This document shows, piece after piece, positions 1-7,982 of a stretch of DNA of 54,133 nt. This stretch comes from Flavobacteriaceae bacterium UBA5534 (GTDB taxonomy: Bacteria; Bacteroidota; Bacteroidia; Flavobacteriales; Flavobacteriaceae). The position numbers and the translations under genes were made by a program. The notes under the pieces are model-generated. The model was not told the origin of the DNA. It ran no database searches and saw nothing but the letters and a program-made list of their open reading frames with translations. The DNA lies in contig DINS01000026.1 in the NCBI GenBank assembly GCA_002426015.1, positions 1 through 54,133 of the forward strand, in the 5' to 3' direction. Each line of letters opens with the position of its first letter. Positions within the stretch are counted from its first letter, which is position 1.

Positions 1-23
1 TTAAACGAAAATCCAAAAAACCT

Positions 24-254
24 TTATTTAGGAAACGCCCTTTTTATATTATGAATCAACTCTTCAAGACCGTTGAGCTTGAGTTCGTAAACCGTTTGTA
101 GCATCTCACCCAATTTTCCCTTCGGGAAACCTTTATTGTGATACCAAACCACATAATACTCTGGCAAATCGATAAGGTACTTGCCTTGATACTTGCCATA
201 AGGCATTTTGGTATGTGCTAATTTAACGAGGAATTCTTTGTCTGGTTGCAACAA
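24..254 (-). CDS. DUF3820 family small protein
   Basis: A 76-residue protein that I place in the DUF3820 family from its length and the pattern MPYGKYQGKYLIDLPEYYV followed by a WYHNKGFPKGKLG segment. The biochemical role is not established. No signal peptide or membrane segment is visible, so it is probably cytosolic. It is the last gene of a four-gene minus-strand run (LysM protein, OsmC, DUF922, this gene), starting 3 bases after the DUF922 stop, so it is almost certainly co-transcribed. The family assignment is good; any function beyond that would be a guess. Confidence 0.85.
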   Translation of the reverse strand: MLQPDKEFLVKLAHTKMPYGKYQGKYLIDLPEYYVVWYHNKGFPKGKLGEMLQTVYELKLNGLEELIHNIKRAFPK

Positions 255-257
255 GGG

Positions 258-806
258 TCAGTCTTTATATGAATATGCATCCAAATTAGACAACTCTTTT
301 TTTACATAAGCAGCCCATATATCTTGTTGCTCTTTATTGATGGAATTGTTGCTTTCGGTATCATAGAGATTTTGCATATCTGCCAATTGCTTGTTGATGC
401 TTTGGTGCAGTTGCTGTAAATCTTCCCTGATATGGTTTGATACTTTAAGCTTTTCTATTTGCTTTCTAAACTTTCTGGCATGAAGTTCTGTGATATCAAA
501 ATGCAATTGCTCATGTGCCAAAATGTAATCGTTAGCACGTTCTTTGACATACCATGAGCGTTTGGGATAAAAATGGGTTTTGACCTTTGCAGTAAATGCC
601 AAGACCGTTTTACCAGTTTCCTTAACTGAATATTCAAATGTTATACCTGAAGCAGTCACTGCTACAGCATTTGTATTTGGTTGTGGTTTTCCTCTAAAGT
701 TTTTCCATTCGAGTTTTAAGTTGGGATGCCAAGTCATAAGCTCATCGTTTGGTGTCGATGACCAAAAAAACAAAAGGCAAAAACTCAAAACAATTCTGTA
801 AACCAT
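258..806 (-). CDS. DUF922-like exported putative zinc protease
   Basis: A 182-residue protein with an N-terminal hydrophobic segment (residues 1-16, likely a signal peptide) and a metalloprotease-type HExxH motif, HEQLH at residues 98-102, followed by acidic and His residues (D104, E107, H109) that could complete a zinc site. The spacing and the preceding region resemble the DUF922 family of putative secreted zinc-dependent proteases. The C-terminal third is charged and probably helical. Its start codon overlaps the OsmC stop by one base (TAATG), implying translational coupling. Proteolytic activity is inferred only from the motif. Confidence 0.75.
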   Translation of the reverse strand: MVYRIVLSFCLLFFWSSTPNDELMTWHPNLKLEWKNFRGKPQPNTNAVAVTASGITFEYSVKETGKTVLAFTAKVKTHFYPKRSWYVKERANDYILAHEQLHFDITELHARKFRKQIEKLKVSNHIREDLQQLHQSINKQLADMQNLYDTESNNSINKEQQDIWAAYVKKELSNLDAYSYKD

Positions 807-1210
807 TAGTTAGTCCAATTAAACGAAATCTCTTTTATAATATCTGGATGCAAGCTGTAAAGTACAGGACAGGTTTTGGCAGTATGCTCTAAAATCGTTC
901 TTGTTTTATCATCTGCCTCAAACGGAAGATGTAACATCACTTCAATTTTAGAAATGCGTCTTGGGTCGCTTGCCATAATTTTGTTAACGGTTGCAGTAGT
1001 TCCTAACATATCTACACCGAGTGCATTGGCCTTGATGCCCATAACGGTTATCATGCATGTTGCTAATCCTGTGGCAACCGTATCTGTAGGAGAGAACGCT
1101 TCTCCTTTGCCATTATTGTCTGTTGGAGCATCTGTAATAAAACTATTGCCAGATTTTAGATGTGTACATTCGGTACGTAAGTTTCCTAGATAAACTACTT
1201 TTGAGGTCAT
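806..1210 (-). CDS. OsmC/Ohr family peroxiredoxin-like protein
   Basis: A 134-residue OsmC-fold protein. Family members reduce organic hydroperoxides with a pair of cysteines. Here the two family-position cysteines are C52 (in GLATCMITVMG) and C114 (in KTCPVLYSLHP), so the protein should be redox competent. The length is normal for the OsmC/YhfA-like branch. No export signal is present. Its start overlaps the stop of the upstream LysM gene by four bases (ATGA) and its stop overlaps the next start by one base, placing it in the middle of an operon. The substrate is unknown; general peroxide or thiol stress defence is an inference. Confidence 0.9.
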   Translation of the reverse strand: MTSKVVYLGNLRTECTHLKSGNSFITDAPTDNNGKGEAFSPTDTVATGLATCMITVMGIKANALGVDMLGTTATVNKIMASDPRRISKIEVMLHLPFEADDKTRTILEHTAKTCPVLYSLHPDIIKEISFNWTN

Positions 1211-3117
1211 TGTTTAGCTTCTTCAATTAGTAAATCATTATAGCGCAACATATACACCGATTCATTAAAATAGCCACCAAACAACTTTTTGGCATATCTG
1301 AACTTGTTTTCAATATATTCTGTTTCTACGTCACTTGATGACGCTTTGTACAAATCATCTTCTGATGCCAATCGCAATAGCACATCCAAGGTCAAATCAA
1401 AACCTCTTACAGCATACTTATTTGGCTCAACGCCATAGACGCGTTTATAGTTTCTAATAAAACTGCTTGGGTTTTCTGAATTGAATGTTTTATTGATAGA
1501 TGGATAATGAAACTTTAAGTTAGATAGATGAAAATTGGACACATGTTCATAATCGAAAGCATCGGTTTTATTGGTTGTAATAAGAATCACTTGTTTTGAA
1601 GAACCGTTAAGGCTATTCAACGAATTGGTAACACTCATGACCAGACCAGCATTTGCAGTTTCCAAAAACACATAGTTTTTGCCTGGGCTCAACACATCAC
1701 TTATGTCTGCATAATTGACATAATAAGCATCTTTTCCTTCTTTGTTCTTTTTAGAAAACAATTGACGAGCTGCTACAAATTCAGCTTTTAACTTGTTGCT
1801 TTTATTTCGGTTTAACTCATCCGAAATGATGACCACATTGGTTTTTGATGCATCTGCCTTTACAAAATCGATGGCTTTTTTTACCAAAACCTCATCTGTT
1901 GGGATGGTTTGAAACACATTATCATACAGGTTTTCTGGTTTCATCAAAGGCGAAATGATTGGTACATTTTGACGCTTGAGTTCAGAAGCCATACGTTCAA
2001 AATTAGTGGCCATTATTGGTCCAATAACCGCATCATATTCAGAAAAATCGTTGCCTTCTATAATTTTTGAGACTTCAGATATCTGGTTTCTAGTGTCAAA
2101 CACTTTTAGGTTTGTCGAAATACCCAAATGCTTGGCAGAGTCTAAAGCCATAAGTACACCAGATTGAAAATCTAAAGACACCGACAGCAGTTTATTTGAT
2201 TTTATCAAATCTTTGGCTTCAGGAATCGAATCGGTATCAATTTTTTGTAACTGGAAAGGCAGCATCACAGCGATGCGCTTGGTCTTGAGGTTTTCCAGTT
2301 TTTTGGTAAGATTCACATTTTGAAAATCTTCGTTTAGAGTTCCAACTGTTATATTTTCAGGAACTTTTAGTACCATTCCTTCTACGAGCCCTGTTTCTTT
2401 AAGGTTAGGGTTTAAGGTTTCTAATTGTTCTTGAGTAAGGCCCAATTTTACTTTAAGACGGTAAAATCCTTCACTTTTTAAAACCGTGTAATAATTGAAA
2501 TTGTCTTCAATTGGTTTTTCCTCTTTGGTATCGATGTTTGGTACATTAACGATATCACCAGGTTGGAGCACTTCGCTCATATTTGGATTGAGCTGCTCTA
2601 ATTCATCGACTGTAATGCCAAATTTATAAGCCACTCGCCACTTCCCTTCTTTTGGCAAGACTGTATAGGTCTTAATGGTGTTATCCAAAGCCGCTGTAGA
2701 GATAATGGTTTTATAACGTGGAATCCTTATTTTATCTCCTTTCTGAAGGTTATCTGAATATAATTGTTTGTTGTGCTTTTTGATGTCTTCAACTTCGATA
2801 TTGTATTCTTTTGAAATACTGTACAATGTTTCTTTTCGCTTTACTTTGTGTGTGTCATAACCAACAAGCTCTTTGGTAGTGGTTGTCAAACTTCCTCCTT
2901 CAACTTTAGAATTAGGAATAATCAATACCATGTCGGTGTCCAGTTTCTTTTTAGCATCTGGATTTAGTGCATAAATATCAAATGTCGTCACCAAATATTG
3001 TTTTGCAATAGACTCAATGGTTTCGCCTTGCTTTACTTTATGTGTTTTGAATTTTTGTGCATTTGCAAATAAATTGCAACACAACGTGATGATGAAGATT
3101 AGAAAAAGTTTTTTCAT
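1207..3117 (-). CDS. LysM-repeat exported protein with periplasmic-binding-like domain
   Basis: A 636-residue exported protein. Residues 1-20 form a signal peptide (hydrophobic run ending in NAQ). LysM or LysM-like repeats follow at about 24-66, 88-135, 150-193 and 208-256, the first two being the most typical (KVKQGETIESIAKQY and KVKRKETLYSISKEY). The C-terminal half (about 280-630) reads like a type-1 periplasmic-binding or amino-acid ABC substrate-binding fold, with AVIGPIMATNFERM and NVVIISDELN segments. LysM modules bind peptidoglycan, so the protein probably sits in the periplasm on the cell wall. The role of the binding-like domain is unknown. It is the first gene of the LysM-OsmC-DUF922-DUF3820 operon and lies 54 bases downstream of guaA. 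Confidence 0.88.
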   Translation of the reverse strand: MKKLFLIFIITLCCNLFANAQKFKTHKVKQGETIESIAKQYLVTTFDIYALNPDAKKKLDTDMVLIIPNSKVEGGSLTTTTKELVGYDTHKVKRKETLYSISKEYNIEVEDIKKHNKQLYSDNLQKGDKIRIPRYKTIISTAALDNTIKTYTVLPKEGKWRVAYKFGITVDELEQLNPNMSEVLQPGDIVNVPNIDTKEEKPIEDNFNYYTVLKSEGFYRLKVKLGLTQEQLETLNPNLKETGLVEGMVLKVPENITVGTLNEDFQNVNLTKKLENLKTKRIAVMLPFQLQKIDTDSIPEAKDLIKSNKLLSVSLDFQSGVLMALDSAKHLGISTNLKVFDTRNQISEVSKIIEGNDFSEYDAVIGPIMATNFERMASELKRQNVPIISPLMKPENLYDNVFQTIPTDEVLVKKAIDFVKADASKTNVVIISDELNRNKSNKLKAEFVAARQLFSKKNKEGKDAYYVNYADISDVLSPGKNYVFLETANAGLVMSVTNSLNSLNGSSKQVILITTNKTDAFDYEHVSNFHLSNLKFHYPSINKTFNSENPSSFIRNYKRVYGVEPNKYAVRGFDLTLDVLLRLASEDDLYKASSSDVETEYIENKFRYAKKLFGGYFNESVYMLRYNDLLIEEAKQ

Positions 3118-3171
3118 TTATTAAGAACTGTTATTTGACTGCCAACTGCGCTGAACACTGTTGACTATTTG

Positions 3172-4704
3172 TTATTCCCACTCAATCGTAGCAGGTGGTT
3201 TTGAGCTAATGTCGTACACTACTCTATTAACGCCTTTTACTTTATTTATTATCTCGTTTGAGGTCTTTTGTAAAAACTCATAAGGTAAATTTACCCAATC
3301 TGCGGTCATACCATCTGTGCTTTCCACAGCTCTCAAAGCCACACATTTTTCGTAGGTACGCTCATCACCCATGACACCTACACTATTGACAGGCAATAAA
3401 ATTGCTCCTGCTTGCCATACTTTGTCGTATAAATTCCAAGATTTTAGGTTATCAATAAAGATGGCATCTACCTCTTGTAATATACGAACTTTTTCACGTG
3501 TTAGATCACCTAAAATACGAATTGCCAATCCTGGGCCTGGAAATGGATGGCGTCCTAAAAGGTCTTTATCCATATCCATTGACGCACCAACACGACGAAC
3601 CTCATCTTTAAACAGCATGCGTAAAGGTTCCACAATTTTTAGTTTCATAAAATCTGGTAATCCTCCTACATTATGATGACTTTTTATCGTTGCGCTTGGT
3701 CCTCCTGTTGCAGAGACACTTTCTATCACATCTGGATAAATGGTGCCCTGTGCCAACCATTTGACATCTTCTATACGATGTGCTTCGTCATCAAAAACTT
3801 CAATGAACGCGTTGCCTATTGCCTTACGTTTTAACTCTGGATCGCTCAATCCTTCTAAAGCACCCAAAAAGCGTGCCGAAGCATCAACACCTTTGACATT
3901 GAGTCCCATTCCTTCGTATTGTTTTAATACGTTTTCGAACTCGTTTTTACGTAGTAATCCGTTGTTTACAAAGATACAGTATAGGTTTTTGCCTATCGCT
4001 TTATGCAATAAAATGGCAGCTACTGATGAGTCAACACCTCCAGACAAACCTAGTACCACTTTATCATTACCAAGTTTATTCTTTAGGGCATCAACAGTTT
4101 CTTCAACAAATGATTGTGGTGTCCAGTCTTGATTGACTTCTGCAATATGGACTAAAAAATTTTCTAATAGTTGTTTTCCGTCTGTTGAGTGATATACTTC
4201 TGGGTGAAACTGTATAGCGTATGTTTGCTCTCCTTCAATTTTATATGCTGCGTTTTCAACATCGTGTGTGCTTGCCAATAACACACCATTTGTTGGCAAG
4301 TGCTTAATGGTATCGCTATGGCTCATCCACACTTGACTTCCTTCTGAAATTTGATTGAAAAAAGCATCGTTTTTAATGTAAGACAAATTAGCTCTTCCAT
4401 ATTCTCTAGTGTTAGAAGCCGCAACTTCACCACCAGCAAAATGTGCTAGATATTGTGCTCCATAACAGACTGCCAGCAAAGGTTTTTTACCTCTGATTTT
4501 TGACAAATCTGGATGTGGCGCATCATCTCCTCTTACAGACAATGGACTTCCCGATAAAATGACCGCTTTAAAACTGTCAGTATCACTTGGAATTTTGTTG
4601 TAGGGATGAATTTCACAATAAATGTTGAGTTCTCTAACTCTTCGCGCAATAAGTTGTGTGTATTGCGAACCGAAATCTAAAATAAGTACCTTGTTGTGTT
4701 GCAT
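3172..4704 (-). CDS. guaA: GMP synthase (glutamine-hydrolysing)
   Basis: A 510-residue enzyme that aminates XMP to GMP with ATP and glutamine in purine synthesis. The N-terminal class I glutamine amidotransferase domain shows the nucleophile Cys80 in AVCYGAQYLA and the His/Glu pair in IQFHPEVYHS. The ATP pyrophosphatase domain has the P-loop GLSGGVDSSV, and the C-terminus ends in the usual KPPATIEWE. I chose the ATG at 4704 (MQHNKVLILDFGSQ); the reading frame extends five codons further upstream, but those codons are not family-like. The gene precedes the LysM operon on the same strand and could be co-transcribed with it. It is complete. Confidence 0.97.
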   Translation of the reverse strand: MQHNKVLILDFGSQYTQLIARRVRELNIYCEIHPYNKIPSDTDSFKAVILSGSPLSVRGDDAPHPDLSKIRGKKPLLAVCYGAQYLAHFAGGEVAASNTREYGRANLSYIKNDAFFNQISEGSQVWMSHSDTIKHLPTNGVLLASTHDVENAAYKIEGEQTYAIQFHPEVYHSTDGKQLLENFLVHIAEVNQDWTPQSFVEETVDALKNKLGNDKVVLGLSGGVDSSVAAILLHKAIGKNLYCIFVNNGLLRKNEFENVLKQYEGMGLNVKGVDASARFLGALEGLSDPELKRKAIGNAFIEVFDDEAHRIEDVKWLAQGTIYPDVIESVSATGGPSATIKSHHNVGGLPDFMKLKIVEPLRMLFKDEVRRVGASMDMDKDLLGRHPFPGPGLAIRILGDLTREKVRILQEVDAIFIDNLKSWNLYDKVWQAGAILLPVNSVGVMGDERTYEKCVALRAVESTDGMTADWVNLPYEFLQKTSNEIINKVKGVNRVVYDISSKPPATIEWE

Positions 4705-4854
4705 GTGCAAAAATAGCAAGGATTTTAGAATTACGAATTACTAAATACGATTTTTTACTGCTAATAAACGAATACATTCGGATTGAAGCTAGCCGACCTA
4801 ATGAATATCCAAAATCCTAGAAGTTGAACCTTATGATTGAAAATCAATAGCAAA

Positions 4855-6234
4855 TCATACCATGGAATCCAAAATCATCTGTATGTCATTTTCAGTAGTA
4901 TCTGGATTAATAAAACAAAAGCGTGAAACGGTTTCAAACACCTGACCATCTTTCCACTTTGTTGGTGTGACCAATGCAAATCCTTTGTGATGGTTTTCGT
5001 AAGTCCAATGTGTATAATCTTCAGGTTTCCAACCCTTTCTTCTATAAAGCACACACGAAAGGCTTGGTTCTCTCACCAATTCTACATGCGGCATTTTCTC
5101 AATCATTTTTCCAGCCAACTGTGCCAATTCGAGACCACGTTCAACAGATTGCTTATACTTATCTGTGCCATGCATCGCCAACGAAAACCACAAAGGCAAA
5201 CCACGTACACGACGCGTCAATTGAATTTGATAATCGGTAGGATTGAACCCATGAGCACCTTCATCTTTAAAAATCTCGAGATAAGAACCCTCTTGTGAAT
5301 GTGCTTTTTTTGCCAATTCAGGGTGTTTGTAAATAACCGCTCCACAATCGTATGGAGAAAACATCCATTTGTGTGGATCTATGGTAATACTATCTGCTTT
5401 TTCGATACCGTTGAACAAATGTCGAACAGAATCAGCCGCTAAAGCACCTCCTCCATAAGCAGCATCTACATGAAACCACAACTTCTCTGCTTCACAAACT
5501 TTGGCGATACCCTCTAAATCGTCGATAATCCCAGCATTGGTTGTGCCACCTGTTGCCACAACAGCAAACAAACATTTGCGCTGATGCGCTGTTAAGTTTT
5601 GAATTGTTGCCTTTAGGTCTTCACCTGTTAAACGTTCTTCAGAATCTACCAAAAGAATATCTACATCTGCCACTTTAGCCATGGCCTTAATAGAAGAATG
5701 TGCGCCTATCGAAGTAATTATCAGTCCTTTTTCGCGTTTGAATTCATCCTTTTCCCTCCAATACTCTCTAGCAGTTACAATCGCTGAAAGGTTGGCTGCT
5801 GTCCCTCCGCTGGTAAACACACCAAAAGCACCTTGAGGCAACCCTGTTAAGGAAACAATCCATCGCATTGCTTCATTTTCACAAAAAATTCCTCCTGCGC
5901 CTTCCATCCAGAATGCTCCATGAATACTTGATGCCGAGGTGACCAAATCGAACATAATAGCTGCTTTGGTTGGTGATGCTGGCACAAAAGCCAAATTACG
6001 TGGATGATCGACAGGCACGTTGGCTTCTGCTAAATGCTTTTTCCATAAATCAAAAGCATACTCTCCGCCAACACCTTTTGGAGTAATTGTATCTCCTACC
6101 AGTGCTTTGAGCTCTTCTTCTTTTTTGGGCTTACCTATTGGGTGCTCGGTCGCTGAAATGCGTCCAATGGCATATTTCATGACATCTAAAGTCATCTCAA
6201 TCAAATCCAAATCTATCTTATGCATACTTTTCAT
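4855..6234 (-). CDS. PLP-dependent group II amino acid decarboxylase
   Basis: A 459-residue pyridoxal-phosphate enzyme of the glutamate/aromatic amino acid decarboxylase family. The cofactor lysine is K289 in TIDPHKWMFSPYDC, the ring-stacking His is H179 (GAHSS), and the PLP nitrogen-binding Asp is D257 (FHVDAAYGG). The region TSGGTAANLSA binds the phosphate. The substrate cannot be read from sequence; glutamate, aromatic amino acids, aspartate and 2,4-diaminobutyrate are all handled by this family. A second in-frame ATG lies at codon 4, so the start may be nine bases later. The gene begins 22 bases after the bshC stop and is probably in the same transcript. Confidence 0.9.
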   Translation of the reverse strand: MKSMHKIDLDLIEMTLDVMKYAIGRISATEHPIGKPKKEEELKALVGDTITPKGVGGEYAFDLWKKHLAEANVPVDHPRNLAFVPASPTKAAIMFDLVTSASSIHGAFWMEGAGGIFCENEAMRWIVSLTGLPQGAFGVFTSGGTAANLSAIVTAREYWREKDEFKREKGLIITSIGAHSSIKAMAKVADVDILLVDSEERLTGEDLKATIQNLTAHQRKCLFAVVATGGTTNAGIIDDLEGIAKVCEAEKLWFHVDAAYGGGALAADSVRHLFNGIEKADSITIDPHKWMFSPYDCGAVIYKHPELAKKAHSQEGSYLEIFKDEGAHGFNPTDYQIQLTRRVRGLPLWFSLAMHGTDKYKQSVERGLELAQLAGKMIEKMPHVELVREPSLSCVLYRRKGWKPEDYTHWTYENHHKGFALVTPTKWKDGQVFETVSRFCFINPDTTENDIQMILDSMV

Positions 6235-6256
6235 GGTCTGGCATTTTTGATGGCTA

Positions 6257-7864
6257 TTAAACTTCCAGAATTACGAATTCGCCTTTCAAGGGTTGAAGAT
6301 TATCCATTAAATTAGGAATCATCTCTCGTCCATATTCCAAATAAAACTCTGAAAAGTTGGCATTGCGCTCTTGCAGACTTTGCCTTGGGAATAATTCGTC
6401 TTGAATAATCCTAATACGCTCTAAAACATCTTCCAACTTTCGTTTTTGGGCTTTTAGTAATCGCTTTTCAAGATTTTCCAATCCTTGTGTTTGCTTTTTT
6501 TCTTGAGCTGCAACTGCACCTTTAAACGATTTGTCTGTTTGTTCTGCTAATGTGTATAAATCTTCAAACTGCTTTTTGAGATGTTCCTTTTGTGGTGTAA
6601 AATCGATATCTATTTTTGAAAGCTCTTTGGTTACTTTAGTCATTAAATCGTGCTGACTTAAAAACAAGTCTTTTAATGATACATTCAATTTTTGAAGCTT
6701 CTCCTTCTGTTTAGTTGTGATTAGCAACACAGAATTACGAAGTAATAACATCGGAAAAACTACTTTTTGAGCCTCAAAATTAGATTTTAGTTGTAGCCAA
6801 TATGCCAATTCGCCTCCTCCTCCAATATAACAGAGGTTTGGCAAAATAACTTCCTGATAAAGTGGACGCATAATCACATTTGGACTAAACCTTTCTGGGA
6901 AGCCACTGACTTCTTTTAGTAGCTCATTCTTGTTCCAAGTAATATCTGTATTTAGCACCTTAAACACATCATTCTCAAAAACCAAACGCTCTCTCAAACC
7001 ATCGTGTATGTAAAACAGGTTGATTTCGCGAGGTGTGACTTGTATTTTATAATCTTGACTTGACGATTCGTTGATTTGACGATTTGTCGCTGATACTTTT
7101 TTGAAAGATTCTTGTTCGATCAATTCGTTCTCGATATATGGAATGAAGCATTGTTTTAACGTTTTATCATTTCCGTCTAGTATGACTAATCCATATCCAG
7201 AAAACAAGTCATTGACCAAAAAACGTGTTGCGTCAGCTAAATTATCATGCTCTAAATAAGCTGATTTGAATAATTGTTTTAACTCTTCGGCATTTTTGCT
7301 TTTATCCAATTGGGAAGAGAAAACTTCAAAAACGTGGTCTAAACCTTCAAGATTCAATTCTCCAACTGCACCAGAAGCATTTCTGTTCCACTGTACTTTT
7401 TTGCCCTTAAAATTAAAATAATTGATTTCTTCAAAATCATGGTCTTCAGTTGCCATCCAATAAATTGGCACAAAATTTTGCTGTGGATAAGCTGCTTTCA
7501 ACTCTTTACAAAGATTGATAGTCGACATGATTTTATAGAAAAAATATAAAGGTCCTGTAAAAATATTAAGCTGATGTCCTGTTGTAACTGTAAACGTATT
7601 GTCTTGCTTTAAAGACACAATATGTTTTGATGTTAAATCTGATATAGATACTCCTTGATATTGATTTTTTAAGGCTGTGAAAAGTACTTTTCGACTGTGC
7701 TCAAGATGACTGCTTTTTGTCTTCTCTTCAATTTGTGCTTTAAAATTTTCAAGTTTTGGAAACCTATTATAAAAAGGTTTCAGATGTTGCTTTTCATCTA
7801 AATAATCACAAATCAATGATGAAAAATAATGGGTTTCTCTAAACGGAATACAGTCTGTTGGCAT
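6257..7864 (-). CDS. bshC: Bacillithiol biosynthesis cysteine-adding enzyme BshC
   Basis: A 535-residue BshC homologue, which adds cysteine to glucosaminyl-malate in the last step of bacillithiol synthesis. Recognisable parts are the N-terminal PFRETHYFSSLICDY region, the nucleotide-binding-like TVTTGHQLNIFTGPLYFFYK and YWMATEDHDFEEINYF segments, and a long C-terminal coiled coil (about 395-490) rich in Lys, Glu and Gln. The length is normal. The gene is divergent from the M14 peptidase at 7983; a TATCTTTA box (7886-7893 on this strand) about 20 bases upstream is a likely -7 element. It implies that the organism uses bacillithiol as its low-molecular-weight thiol. Confidence 0.93.
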   Translation of the reverse strand: MPTDCIPFRETHYFSSLICDYLDEKQHLKPFYNRFPKLENFKAQIEEKTKSSHLEHSRKVLFTALKNQYQGVSISDLTSKHIVSLKQDNTFTVTTGHQLNIFTGPLYFFYKIMSTINLCKELKAAYPQQNFVPIYWMATEDHDFEEINYFNFKGKKVQWNRNASGAVGELNLEGLDHVFEVFSSQLDKSKNAEELKQLFKSAYLEHDNLADATRFLVNDLFSGYGLVILDGNDKTLKQCFIPYIENELIEQESFKKVSATNRQINESSSQDYKIQVTPREINLFYIHDGLRERLVFENDVFKVLNTDITWNKNELLKEVSGFPERFSPNVIMRPLYQEVILPNLCYIGGGGELAYWLQLKSNFEAQKVVFPMLLLRNSVLLITTKQKEKLQKLNVSLKDLFLSQHDLMTKVTKELSKIDIDFTPQKEHLKKQFEDLYTLAEQTDKSFKGAVAAQEKKQTQGLENLEKRLLKAQKRKLEDVLERIRIIQDELFPRQSLQERNANFSEFYLEYGREMIPNLMDNLQPLKGEFVILEV

Positions 7865-7982
7865 AGTTGATATTCAATTCTGATGTAAAGATAATGCTCT
7901 TAACTATTTTATCTGCTAATTTTTAGTTAATTCGTTTTTGCTTTATATCTTTACTTTTACATTCACAACAAAAAATACGACC

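Noticed and set aside
4720..4854. Gap between guaA and the decarboxylase
   Set aside because: Inspected on both strands for small genes, tRNAs and promoters; nothing supportable was seen.
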